Shown here: positions 44,856-55,697 of the stretch, one piece after another
Layout: the number at the start of each line of letters is the position of its first letter
How positions within the stretch are numbered: position 1 is the stretch's first letter
Origin: Larix kaempferi
Lineage: Eukaryota > Streptophyta > Pinopsida > Pinales > Pinaceae
Direction of reading: 5' to 3'
Assembly: GCA_027924585.1 (NCBI GenBank)
Contig: BSBM01000386.1
Span: 1,660,001 to 1,724,000, forward strand
DNA length: 64,000 nucleotides
The notes under the pieces: generated by a model
Database searches by the model: none
What the model was told of the DNA's origin: nothing
Seen by the model: the letters and a program-made list of their open reading frames with translations, nothing else
Program-made: the position numbers and the translations under genes

Positions 44856-45414
44856 TGTTGGTGTATATGTAACTCCGGAATGTATTTTATTGTACTCCTA
44901 TATAGATGTATTATTCCTCTATACGGAAGTGTCGTCATTTGTATTGACAAGTGTCGCAAGTGTTGTAACTTGCTGATGGGTTATTAGACCACCTAGTAAG
45001 GGGTCGGCTTGGATTAATGTAACCATAGGTTATTAGGCTAAGTTAGACAAGTTGGCCCCACTGGTTTATTGGGCAGGACAGGACAAGTATAAATAGAGAT
45101 CGGGAGATCTCTATTTGATTATCTCATTACTCACTCTTCTATCACTCGGAAAGTGGTGCACATGTGAGGAGGAGGATCAACTGCTAGGAGAAGACTATCT
45201 CTTATACTTTGGTTGTATCATTGCTCTTTCTATCTCTAAGGAAGTTGTGGGGTTTTTCACCTTTATGGTTTTCCCCAGTGAAACTTTGTGTGTCCATTGT
45301 CTTATGTGATTGCTTGATATGCTTGATACATGCTTGATATGATTGATATGCTGTACATGTTATTCTCTCAGTAAAGATCCTAGAGTATGCTGAATTAATG
45401 CTCAAAAACTAACA
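44856..45414 (+). repeat. Copia 3' LTR (559 bp)
   Basis: It starts TGTTGGTGTATATG and ends AAAACTAACA, with intact TG and CA ends. It is followed by the target duplication AGATC. Confidence 0.95.
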
Positions 45415-45419
45415 AGATC

Positions 45420-46516
45420 CTCTAAGTCTTACCAACATCACCTACTGTTGCTTCCTGAATGTCGTGGAGGTTGTCATATTTCTTATGTGGACAATTCCTT
45501 GCATAGTGATTTTCATTGCAATGCCAACACTTAATAGGAGGTCTCTTATTTGAATCTGTCTACTTATGCAAATTATCATTTGTTTTTACAGGAGGTTGGA
45601 ATCCTTTCTTTCTTTGTTCATGCTTGATGTTCTTCTTATCCTTCTAGTTTTTGTGTTCCTTACTTCTATCCACTTTATACAAATGTTTTGCTTTCCAAAT
45701 CACTTCCCTCAAAGTTTTTGGCATGTCATACTGAATTTTGTCTTTATAAAAAGTTGGCAACCCACTTAGAAACCTGTGTATCTTGACTTTCTCATATTTT
45801 ATGTAATCTGCATAAGTTAAAATTTCAAGGAATATTTTATCATATGCGTGCATAGTCATACTTCCCAACCTAAGCTCAAAGAACTCTTCCATCTTGTTAT
45901 CGTAGTATCGTTTTGAAAGGTATTCTTGTTGAAAATACTTTTTAAAATTTCTCCAAGTGATCTTACTCTCATCAATGTATTTCATTTTAGTCAGATGTTC
46001 CCACAAAATAGAATCCCTTCCCTGCAAATTATAAATAGCCATTCTTGATTCCATTTTTGGTGAATTATGGTGCAGTTAAAAAAACTTTATGAGTTCTATC
46101 AACCATGCTTTTGCTTCTTCTCCTTGTTTAATTTCACCATTGAAGGTCAGAGGTTTTATCTTTCTTAATTCTCCCATCAACTAATCCTGGTCATACCTTC
46201 TTATCCTTATACTACTATGGTCTTCTGAAGAGCAGTCTAGACTACTCTTTGGACTTCTACCTCTTTTTCTCAAGGGAGGTGTGCGATAACTGTCTAGCGG
46301 AAAGTCCATCTTGGAATAAGTTTTCCTACTTCTCTTTTATGTCTTGACTTGGGTAGTTCTTAAGGTTTTCAATTCATTCATTACCTATTCTTGAAGGTGA
46401 GCAATCTTTTCATTACACTTCCTAACTGAGTATTCCAGATCTAAGGATGAGCTACTTCTCCTCCTTCCTATATACTCCTCCTTGGGATCATAAGGTGTTG
46501 TTTGTTTCTCCTCCAT
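45420..46516 (-). pseudogene. Gypsy gag (capsid and zinc knuckle), broken
   Basis: It starts at ATG 46516 (MEEKQTTPYDPKEE). The basic/serine N-terminus leads to the retrotransposon gag domain at about 46130-45650, with EAKAWL, YNLQGRDSILWEHL and FLSGLPTFYKDKIQYDMP. The knuckle CWHCNENHYARNC near 45515 has three, not four, residues between the second Cys and His, as seen in some plant gypsy elements. Seven stops interrupt it, several of them TAG. The frame then runs into the copia insertion and resumes at 38771 with the protease. Gag forms the virus-like particle that packages the element RNA. Confidence 0.85.
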
Positions 46517-46887
46517 CCTCTACTGTTTTCTCTACTGGGTCTCTTCTAGGTTTAACTAACTACTAAGAGATGCAAGGTTTTCATTCTATTTTTTGTTAAC
46601 ATTCCATTATTGAATTTATTTAATTTCCCAAGCAATAATTAATTTTCTAATTAAAAAGGAAAAAGGCATACTGAGCTAGTTTTAAATTAATTAGGCTAAA
46701 ACACACACATAAAAGGATATAGCTCTTCTATTCATCTTCTAAGTCTTCAAAACAATAATATAATTTCATCTTTCACAAAGATATTAGTGCATTCATTTTG
46801 GTTTTCACAAAGGCAACATTAACTTTTCATTCATCAAAACAAATTTAAAGCGACCAATAGGCCCAACAGCCGCAATGTTGTATTGTA

Positions 46888-46899
46888 GCTCTAATACCA
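46888..46899 (-). other. Gypsy primer-binding site
   Basis: On the minus strand TGGTATTAGAGC, two bases after the 5' LTR end, one base off the initiator tRNA-Met site. Confidence 0.85.
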
Positions 46900-47241
46900 C
46901 TTGCAATGTCCCTCGGGGCTATCAAAGGGTCTTAGGGACATATCATTAGATCTATAAGACTAATTATAATATTTTAGCACGGCGGAATCATTTTAATAAA
47001 TATAACTTCATTTTCTACAATTTAATTATGACAAAATATCGATAATTCCAAATAAAATTCATAACTGATCAAGCAAATTGAACCAAGGTTGGGAAATCTT
47101 ATCCAACACTATATAACATCATTATGCATCCATACCAAGTGATAACACATGTTACTTGCACCTAAAAAGGTCATTTTCACTTAATCATGATTAACTAGTA
47201 ATTAGTGTACTAATTGTGACACTTAGCGCATAATTGACGAC

Positions 47242-48010
47242 TGTTAGGATATTCCTATACTCCATCCTAGTCCTCCTAGCTTTTTTGTCATTTTCATTTT
47301 CAGTCATGCATGCAAAATTAGGGTTTGCATGCATCCTAATCATCAGCACCAGCACCTAGTCCTCAGCAAACTAGCTCCTGGAGCTTCTTTCATATCAGTT
47401 TCAGCTCTCCTAGAGCTTAGTGCGCCCTCCTTTCACCTACTGCATGAGAAGGGTGCCTTTCCTCACCTACCAGTCCAGTTCAGTTCAATTATCTTCAGTT
47501 CTTTCCTTGATTTAAGGATTAACTGACTCCTAACTGACCTTACCACTCCGATGGACCTCCAGTGTGACTAGACAGCTTGTTCTGACTCCAGTTAGCTCCA
47601 TCTGCGCCCTCCACTGAGCCTCCTTCACTGCATTAGTGCTTCCATGTACCAATTACACCAACCACATTCAGTTAGAATTAGTTTGACTGCCGGTTGACCA
47701 TTACTTGTGCATTGATGACTTCACTAATGAGAAGGTGGACTCCTAGTTAGGCATTGATGACTCTCCACTGATTATGGATCTGTGCATGAAGGCCAATTCG
47801 AATTCAACCTAGTGAATTCGAATCCTCATACTCAGCATTGTATATTTACTAGTTTATTATTCTGTTAATAGCAACATGTGTAATTATTCTGCCTCAATCA
47901 GAGTTTCTATGGATCTAAGTTCTATTGCTTGTCTCTTCTTCTATTATTCCTAAATTCTTTCATTGTGAGGTTTACATCATCTCTTTGGATCTTATGTGGG
48001 CAATTTCACA
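47242..48010 (+). repeat. Array LTR 1 (769 bp)
   Basis: TGTTAGGATATT…GCAATTTCACA. It contains the hairpin ATGCATGCAAA-(7)-TTTGCATGCAT at 47306-47334, with CATGCA (RY-type) words. Confidence 0.95.
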
Positions 48011-48023
48011 TGGTATCAGAGCC
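48011..48023 (+). other. Primer-binding site, array copy 1
   Basis: TGGTATCAGAGCC, an initiator tRNA-Met site directly after LTR 1. Confidence 0.95.
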
Positions 48024-48139
48024 ATTTGAGAGTATATTCTACCTCCATTCTTGAGAGTTTTTTGCAGGTATTTCAAAGTTTCAGCAGTTGCAGCAGCAGA
48101 TTCAACAGTTTCTATTTGCACTTGTTCCAGCAGTCAAAG

Positions 48140-49624
48140 ATGAGCAATTCGAATGCTTCTTCTTCTTCTTCTCTTTCTCCCATGATTCTCACTCCCTTCA
48201 ATTATTTCGAATGGAAGAGTGAGATGAAGATTCACTTGATGCACAAAGGGTATGAAAGATTGGTTTATGAAAGAGATGCCACACCACATATAGCTAGAGA
48301 AAGAATCTAGCATCTAACCAAATTGGACGAAGCCTTTGGATTCATATGCATTTATATGTCCAAAGATCTAGTGTTCCATGCTGAAGGATTGAAGTCTCCA
48401 AAAGAGTTATGGACCAAATTGGAGAGTCTTTTTGGCAAACACGATGGGTTAAGAGGCTACACTCTTGAAAATGAATTGGTTGCCCTACAACCTAGCAATT
48501 TCGAGAGCATTCAATCATTCTTCTCAAAGTTTAAAAATTTGGTTGTACAATGCAAGCATTGTGGCATAACTAAGAGTGATGAGCAATTGGTGCTCTCCAT
48601 TCTTAGCAAATTTGGATCTCAATTCTCTGTCTTTGTATCTACTTTCCACTCTGGGCGAATGCAAATCCCTGGATGGAAGTTTCCTACCTTAGAAGCCTTC
48701 ACTCAAGCCCTCATTCAAGAAGAGGACAAATTGTTTCAAATGGATGCCATCATACCCTCCAAAGATCTAGCTCTTTTAGCTAGTGAATCAAGTGGAGCGA
48801 ATGCAAAAGGGAGGAAAAAGGACAAAGGAAAGAAACATTCAAGATCCAAGAATGACAAACCAAAGAGACCAAATTGTTCCTACTGCAAGAGAGGAAACCA
48901 TACTGAAAGTGCTTGCATGCACAAGAAGATTGATCTTCTAACCAAGCTTCTCGAACAAAACCAAATTGTTGTTCCAAAATAAGCAAAGATGTCTGATTCT
49001 GGAAGTGGATCTGATGATTGTCATGCATTGATGGCTGGATTTTCAAAGACAAAATCCCTCCTCCTAGATTATGGAGCCTCCAACCACATGATTGCATCTG
49101 AAGAATCCTTCTCCTCTTTCGATCTCCAAGGTGGGCCTACCATTCACATGGGAGACAACTCTCATATTTCTGCCAAAGGATTGGGAACAATTCATATGGA
49201 TCATGGTAAGTTCAAAAATGTCTTATTTGTTCCTTCTCTTACAACTAATTTGTTGTCAGTTTATCAAATGACTCATACAGGATCGCCAAAGCAAGTTATT
49301 TTTGGTCCAAACACAGTAGAGAATACATAAATCTCCACTGGAAAGGTTATAGCGAATGGGATTGCTAATCATGCCTCAAAAGAATATGAGTTCTCACACT
49401 TTATGCCTTTCTCTCCAACTATTCCTTCAGATTCTGATGAAGATCACAATGACTCCTCTTCTTCTGATGAAGAAGAAGATCAAGATTTTGATGTTGAGAT
49501 CATGGTTCAAGAAGATTCAGATCCAGAACCAACACCTATTCTTAGTCCAGATTCAAGGTCAATATGGGCTCACACAAACCTTGCTACTACTGAGAACACA
49601 ATTGATGATTTATATGATCACTGA
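48140..49624 (+). pseudogene. Array copy 1 gag-protease, three internal stops
   Basis: Same frame as copy 3 from MSNSNASSSS. Stops are TAG at 48308-48310 (copy 3 has CAG), TAA at 48980-48982 (copies 2 and 3 have a Glu codon) and TAA at 49328-49330. The protease motif has decayed to LDYGASNHM, where the other copies keep LIDSGASNHM. The knuckle CSYCKRGNHTESAC is intact. It ends at TGA 49622-49624. This is the most damaged copy of the three. Confidence 0.9.
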
Positions 49625-50047
49625 ACTACTAGACTTCAGCATCATGCCAACCTTGCATTATGCCATCCATCTCTCCATGAGAGATGCAGCATGATGATGG
49701 GGTTCTCTCTTCCATATTTTGGGAAGACTCCTCATGTTCCATTCGCTCCAGATATAGAAAGAGTTCCTGAAAGACTTGCTTCATTCTCCACACAGTGGGA
49801 GACCTTCCTACAGGGGGAAAGCTTTCCAAGTCTTTTACAAAAGTTTTCACTGATGAAAGCTTCTTTCTTTTCTGCATAGTATGATGGTTCCTTGAGTTAT
49901 TTACTGTTCTTTTGAAGGGGGGTATTTTTCCCATGTGGTTTTCCCCATTTCCTCAGTTTATGGATAGTTCTTTATTTTTTTATTTTTATCATTTCATTGA
50001 TTGTATGGGTGACCTTTGGTCCTAGTTACCAGGGCCTAGGATGGATT

Positions 50048-50056
50048 AAGGGGGGG
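50048..50056 (+). other. Polypurine tract, array copy 1
   Basis: AAGGGGGGG directly before LTR 2. Confidence 0.9.
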
Positions 50057-50836
50057 TGTTAGGATATTCCTATACTCCATCCTAGTCCTCCTAGCTTTTC
50101 CGTCATTTTCATTTTTAGTCATGCATGCAAAATTAGGGTTTGCATGCATTTTGCATGCATCCTAGTCATCAGTACCAGCACCTAGTCCTCAGCAAACTAG
50201 CCCCCGGAGCTTCTTTCAGATCAGTTTCAGCTCTCCTAGAGCTTAGTGCGCCCTCCTTTCACCTATTGCATGAGAAGGGCACCTTTCCTCACCTACTAGT
50301 CCAATTTAGTTCAGTTATCTTCAGTTCTTTCCTTGATTTAAGGGTTAACTGACTCCCAACTAACCTTACCACTCCGATGGACCTCGAGTGTGACTAGACA
50401 GCCTGTTCTGACTCCAGTTAGCTCCATCTGCACCCTCCACTGAGCCTCCTTCACTACATTAGTGCTTCCATGTACCAGTTACACCAACCACACTCAGTTA
50501 GACTTAGTTTGACTCACGGTTGACCATTACTTGTGCATTAATGACTTCACTAATGAGAAGGTGGACTCCTAGTTAGGCATTGATGACTCTCCACTAATTA
50601 TGGATCTGTGCATGAAGGCCAATTCAAATTCAACCTAGTGAATTCGAATCCTCATACTCAGCATTGTATATTTACCAGTTTATTATTCTGTTAATAGCAA
50701 CATGTGTAATTATTCTGCCTCAATCAGAGTTTCTTTGGATCTAAGTTCTATTGCTCGTCTCTTCTTCTATTATTCCTAAATTCTTTCATTGTGAGGTTTA
50801 CATCATCTCTTTGGATCTTATGTGGGCAATTTCACA
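50057..50836 (+). repeat. Array LTR 2 (780 bp)
   Basis: Same ends as LTR 1. It is longer by 11 bp because the right hairpin arm TTTGCATGCAT is duplicated exactly (50139-50149 and 50150-50160). Confidence 0.95.
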
Positions 50837-50849
50837 TGGTATCAGAGCC
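50837..50849 (+). other. Primer-binding site, array copy 2
   Basis: TGGTATCAGAGCC after LTR 2. Confidence 0.95.
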
Positions 50850-50965
50850 ATTTGAGAGTATATTCCACCTCCATTCTTGAGAGTTTTTTGCAGGTATTTC
50901 AAAGTTCTAGCAGTTGCAGCAGTAGATTCAGCAGTTTCTATTTGCACTTGTTCCAGCAGTCAAAG

Positions 50966-52450
50966 ATGAGCAATTCGAATGCTTCTTCTTCTTCTTCTCT
51001 TTCTCCCATGATTCTCACTCCCTTCAATTATTTCAAATGGAAGAGTGAGATGAAGATTCACTTGATGCACAAAGGGTATGAAAGATTGGTTTATGAAAGA
51101 GATGCCACACCACATATAGCTACAGAAAGAATCTAGCATCTAACCAAATTGGATGAAGCCTTTGGATTCATATGCCCTTATATGTCCAAAGATCTATTGT
51201 TCCATGCTGAAGGATTGAAGTCTCCAAAAGATTTATGGACCAAATTGGAGAGTCTTTTTGGCAAACAAGATGGGTTAAGAGGCTACACTCTTGAAAATGA
51301 ATTGGTTTCCCTACAACCTAGCAATTTCGAGAGCATTCAATCATTCTTCTCAAAGTTTAAAAATTTGGTTTTACAATGCAAGCATTGTGGCATAACTAAG
51401 AGTGATGAGCAATTGGTGCTCTCCATTCTTAGCAAACTTGGATCTCAATTCTCTGTCTTTGTATCTACTTTCCACTCTGGGCGAATGCAAATCCCTGGAT
51501 GGAAGTTTCCTACCTTAGAAGCCTTCACTCAAGCCCTCATTCAAGAAGAGGACAAATTGTTTCAAATGGATGCCATCAAAATCTCCAAAGATCTAGCTCT
51601 TTTAGCTAGTGAATCAAGTGGAGCGAATGCAAAAGGGAGGCAAAAGGACAAAGGAAAGAAGCATTCAAGATCCAAGAATGACAAACCAAAGAGACCAAAT
51701 TGTTCCTACTGCAAGAGAGGAAACCATCCTGAAAGTGCTTGCATGCACAAGAAGATTGATCTTCTAACCAAGCTTCTTGAACAAAACCAAATTGTTGTTC
51801 GAAAAGAAGCAAAGATGTCTGATTCTAGAAGTGGATCTAATGATTGTCATGCATTGATGGATGGATTTTCAAATACAAAAGCCCTCCTCATAGATTCTGG
51901 AGCCTCCAACCACATGATTGCATCTGAAGAATACTTCTCCTCTTTGGATCTCCAAGATGGGCCTACCATTCACATGGGAGACAACTCTCATATTTCTGCC
52001 AAAGGATTGGGAACAGTTCATATGGAGCATGGTAAGTTCAAAAATGTCTTATTTGTTCCTTCTCTTACAGCTAATTTGTTGTCAGTTTATCAAATGACTC
52101 ATACAGGATCGCCAAAGCAAGTTATTTTTGGTCCAAACACAGTAGAGATTATAGAAATCTCCACTAGAAAGGTTATAGCGAATGGGATTGATAATCATGC
52201 CTCAAAGGAATATGAGTTCCCACACTTCATGCCTTTCTCTCCAACTATTCCTTCAGATTCTGATGAAGATCACAGTGACTCCTCTTCTTCTGATGAAGAA
52301 GAAGATCAAGATTTTGATGTTGAGATCATGGTTCAAGAAGATTCAGATCCAGAACCAACACCTATTCTCAATCCAGATTCAAGGTCAATATGGGCTCACA
52401 CAAACCTTGCTACTACTGAGAACACAGTTGATGACTTATGTGATCACTGA
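50966..52450 (+). pseudogene. Array copy 2 gag-protease, one stop
   Basis: Open except for TAG at 51134-51136, the same position as the first stop of copy 1, where copy 3 has CAG. The remaining 433 codons (51149-52450) carry the gag domain, knuckle CSYCKRGNHPESAC, protease LIDSGASNHM, the acidic Ser/Asp/Glu stretch and the WAHTNLATTEN linker. Readthrough of a single TAG would give a near full-length product, but no readthrough signal is evident. Confidence 0.9.
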
Positions 52451-52873
52451 ACTACTAGACTTCAACATCATGCCAACCTTGCATTATGCCATCCATCTCT
52501 CCATGAGAGATGCAACATGATGATGGGGTTCTCTCTTCCATCTTTTGGGAACATTCCTCATGTTCCATTCGCTCCAGATACAGAAAGAGTTCCTGAAAGA
52601 CTTGCTTCATTCTCCACACAGTGGGAGACCTTCCTACAGGGGATTAACTTGCCAAGTCTTTTACAAAAGTTTTCACTGATGAAAGCTTCTTTCTTTTCTG
52701 CATAGTATGATGGTTCCTTGAGTTATTTACTGTTCTTTTGAGGGGGGCTATTTTTCCCATGTGGTTTTCCCCATTTCCTCAGTTTATGGACGGTTATTTA
52801 TTTTTTTATTTTTATCATTTCATTGATTGTACGGGTGACCTTTGGTCCTAGTTACCAGGGCCCAGGATGGATT

Positions 52874-52882
52874 AAGGGGGGG
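52874..52882 (+). other. Polypurine tract, array copy 2
   Basis: AAGGGGGGG directly before LTR 3. Confidence 0.9.
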
Positions 52883-53651
52883 TGTTAGGATATTCCTATA
52901 CTCCATCCTAGTCCTCCTAGCTTTTCTGTCATTTTCATTTTCAGTCATGCATGCAAAATTACGGTTTGCATGCATCCTAGTCATCAGCACCAGCACCTAG
53001 TCCTCAGCAAACTAGCCCCTAGAGCTTCTTTCAGATCAGTTTCAGCTCTCTTAGAGATTAGTGCGCCCTCCTTTCACCTACTACATGAGAAGGGTGCCTT
53101 TCCTCACCTACCAATCCTGTTTAGTTCAGTTATCTTCAGTTCTTTCCTTGATTTAAGGATTAACTAACTCCTAACTAACCTTACCACTCCGATGGACCTT
53201 CAGTGTGACTAGACAGCCTGTTCTAACTCCAGTTAGCTCCATCTGCGCCCTCCACTGAGCCTCCTACACTACATTAGTGCTTCCATGTACAAGTTACACC
53301 AACCACACTCAGTTAGACTTAGTTTGACTCCCGGTTGACCATTACTTGTGCATTGATGACTTCACTGATGAGAAGGTGGACTCCTAGTTAGGCATTAATG
53401 ACTCTCCACTGATTATGGATATGTGCATGAAGGCCAATTCGAATTCAACCTAGTGAATTCGAATCCTTATACTCAACATTGTATATTTACCAGTTTATTA
53501 TTCTGTTAATAGCAACATGTGTAATTATTCTGCTTCAATCAGAGTTTCTTTGGATCTAAGTTCTATTGCTTGTCTCTTCTTCTATTATTCCTAAATTCTT
53601 TCATTGTGAGGTTTACATCATCTCTTTGGATCTTATGTGGGAAATTTCACA
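52883..53651 (+). repeat. Array LTR 3 (769 bp)
   Basis: It shares ATTACGG in the hairpin loop with LTR 4, whereas LTRs 1 and 2 have ATTAGGG. The hairpin is at 52947-52975. Confidence 0.95.
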
Positions 53652-53664
53652 TGGTATCAGAGCC
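53652..53664 (+). other. Primer-binding site, array copy 3
   Basis: TGGTATCAGAGCC after LTR 3. Confidence 0.95.
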
Positions 53665-53780
53665 ATTTGAGAGTATATTCTACCTCCATTCTTGAGAGTT
53701 TTTTGCAGGTATTTCGAAGTTCCAGCAGTTGCAGCAGCAGATTCAGCAGTTTCTATTTGCACTTGTTCCAGCAGTCAAAG

Positions 53781-55301
53781 ATGAGCAATTCGAATGCTTC
53801 TTCTTCTTCTTCTCTTTCTCCCATGATTCTCACTCCCTTCAATTATTTCGAATGGAAGAGTGAGATTAAGATTCACTTGATGCACAAAGGGTATGAAAGA
53901 TTGGTTTATGAAAGAGATGCCACACCACATATAGCTAGAGAAAGAATCCAGCATCTAACCAAATTGGATGAAGCCTTTGGATTCATATGCCTTTATATGT
54001 CCAAAGATCTATTGTTCCATGCTGAACGATTGAAGTCTCCAAAAGAGTTATGGACCAAATTGGAGAGTCTTTTTGGCAAACAAGATGGGTTAAGAGGCTA
54101 CACTCTTGAAAATGAATTGGTTTTCCTACAACTGAGCAATTTCAAGAGCATTCAATCATTCTTCTCAAAGTTTAAAAAATTGGTTGTACAATGCAAGCAT
54201 TGTGGCATAACTAAGAGTGATGAGCAATTGGTGCTCTCCATTTTGAGCAAACTTGGATCTCAATTCTCTGTCTTTGTATCTACTTTCCACTTTGGGCGAA
54301 TGTCAATCCCTGGATGGAAGTTTCCTACCTTAGAAGCTTTCACTCAAGCCCTCATTCAAGAAGAGGACAAATTGTTTCAAATGGATGCCATCAAAACCTC
54401 CAAAGATCTAGCTCTTTTAGCTAGTGAATCAAGTGGAGCGAATGCAAAAGGGAGGCAAAAGGACAAAGGAAAGAAACATTCAAGATCCAAGAATGACAAA
54501 CCAAAGAGACCAAATTGTTCCTACTGCAAGAGAGGAAACCATCCTGAAAGTGCTTGCATGCACAAGAAGATTGATCTTCTAACCAAGCTTCTTGAACAAA
54601 ACCAAATTGTTGTTCGAAAAGAAGCAAAGATGTATGATTCTGGAAGTGGATCTGATGATTGTCATGCATTGATGGCTGGATTTTCAAAGACAAAATCCCT
54701 CCTCATAGATTCTGGAGCCTCCAACCACATGATTGCATCTGAAGAATCCTTCTCCTCTTTGGATCTCCAAGATGGGCCTACCATTCACATGGGAGACAAC
54801 TCTCATATTTCTGCCAAAGGATTGGGAGCAGTTCATATGGAGCATGGTAAGTTCAAAAATGTCTTATTTGTTCCTTCTCTTATAGCTAATTTGTTGTCAG
54901 TTTATCAAATGACTCATACAGGATCGCCAAAGCAAGTTATTTTTTGTCCAAACATAGTAGAGATTACAGAAATATCCACTGAAAAGGTTATAACGAATGG
55001 GATTGCTAATCATGCCTCAAAGGCATATGAGTTGTCACACTTCATGCCTTTCTCTCCAACTATTCCTTCAGATTCTGATGAAGATCACAATGACTCCTCT
55101 TCTTCTGATGAAGAAGAAGATCAAGATTTTGATGTTGAGATCATGGTTCAAGAAGATTCAGATCCAGAACCAACACCTATTCTTAGTCTAGATTCAAGGT
55201 CAATATGGGCTCACACAAACCTTGCTACTACTAAGAACATAGTTGATGACTTATATGATCACCGAACTACTAGACTTCAGCATCATGCCAACCTTGCATG
55301 A
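53781..55301 (+). CDS. Array copy 3 gag-protease, open frame (506 aa)
   Basis: The only uninterrupted copy. The start MSNSNASSSS is chosen because the upstream in-frame ATG (53637) lies inside the LTR and reads through the primer-binding site. Domains are a Ser-rich N-terminus, then a copia-type gag (about residues 15-200; NYFEWKSEIKIHLMHKGYE, then LFGKQDGLRGYTLENEL). A Lys-rich stretch follows, then the CX2CX4HX4C knuckle CSYCKRGNHPESAC (about 245-260) and an aspartic protease with DSGASNHM and NVLFVPSL. The acidic SSSSDEEEDQDFD tail is followed by a linker (IWAHTNLATTKN) that in complete copia elements lies between integrase and RT. Integrase and RT are missing, so the product could assemble particles but not copy DNA. 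It ends later than copies 1-2 because their TGA is CGA here. Confidence 0.85.
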   Translation: MSNSNASSSSSLSPMILTPFNYFEWKSEIKIHLMHKGYERLVYERDATPHIARERIQHLTKLDEAFGFICLYMSKDLLFHAERLKSPKELWTKLESLFGKQDGLRGYTLENELVFLQLSNFKSIQSFFSKFKKLVVQCKHCGITKSDEQLVLSILSKLGSQFSVFVSTFHFGRMSIPGWKFPTLEAFTQALIQEEDKLFQMDAIKTSKDLALLASESSGANAKGRQKDKGKKHSRSKNDKPKRPNCSYCKRGNHPESACMHKKIDLLTKLLEQNQIVVRKEAKMYDSGSGSDDCHALMAGFSKTKSLLIDSGASNHMIASEESFSSLDLQDGPTIHMGDNSHISAKGLGAVHMEHGKFKNVLFVPSLIANLLSVYQMTHTGSPKQVIFCPNIVEITEISTEKVITNGIANHASKAYELSHFMPFSPTIPSDSDEDHNDSSSSDEEEDQDFDVEIMVQEDSDPEPTPILSLDSRSIWAHTNLATTKNIVDDLYDHRTTRLQHHANLA

Positions 55302-55688
55302 TGCCAGCCATCTCTCCATGAGAGATGTAGCATGATGATGGGGTTCTCTCTTCCATCTTTTGGGAAGACTCCTCATGTTCCATTCGCTCCAGATACAGAA
55401 AGAGTTCCTGAAAGACTTGCTTCATTCTCCACATAGTGGGAGACCTTCCTACAGGGGCTCAGCTTGCCAAGTCTTTTACAAAAGTTTTCACTGATGAAAG
55501 CTTCTTTCTTTTCTGCATAGTATGATGGTTCCTTGAGTTATTTACTGTTCTTTTGAGGGGGGGTATTTTTCCCATGAGGTTTTCCCCATTTCCTCAGTTT
55601 ATGGACAGTTCTTTATTTTTTTATTTTTATCATTTCATTGATTGTATGGGTGACCTTTGGTCCTAGTTACTAGGGCCCAAGATGGATT

Positions 55689-55697
55689 AAGAGGGGG
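55689..55697 (+). other. Polypurine tract, array copy 3
   Basis: AAGAGGGGG, one base different from copies 1 and 2, directly before LTR 4. Confidence 0.9.

Larger units (their letters stand above)
38777..45414 (+). mobile_element. Ty1/copia element inserted in gypsy
   Basis: A full-length but dead copia retrotransposon. The target duplication AGATC lies at 38772-38776 and 45415-45419. LTRs are 38777-39359 and 44856-45414, the primer-binding site follows the first LTR directly, and the polypurine tract AAGAGGGAG (44847-44855) precedes the second. The domain order gag, protease, integrase, RT, RNase H is that of Ty1/copia. The LTRs differ by roughly 35 substitutions counted by eye plus two small tandem duplications in the left one, so it is not recent. 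It splits the gypsy between the gag zinc knuckle and the protease. Confidence 0.95.

Noticed and set aside
53637-53780. Extending the array gag 48 codons upstream to an ATG in the LTR
   Set aside because: That stretch crosses the LTR end and primer-binding site; the first ATG after them gives the Ser-rich N-terminus, which is well conserved between copies.
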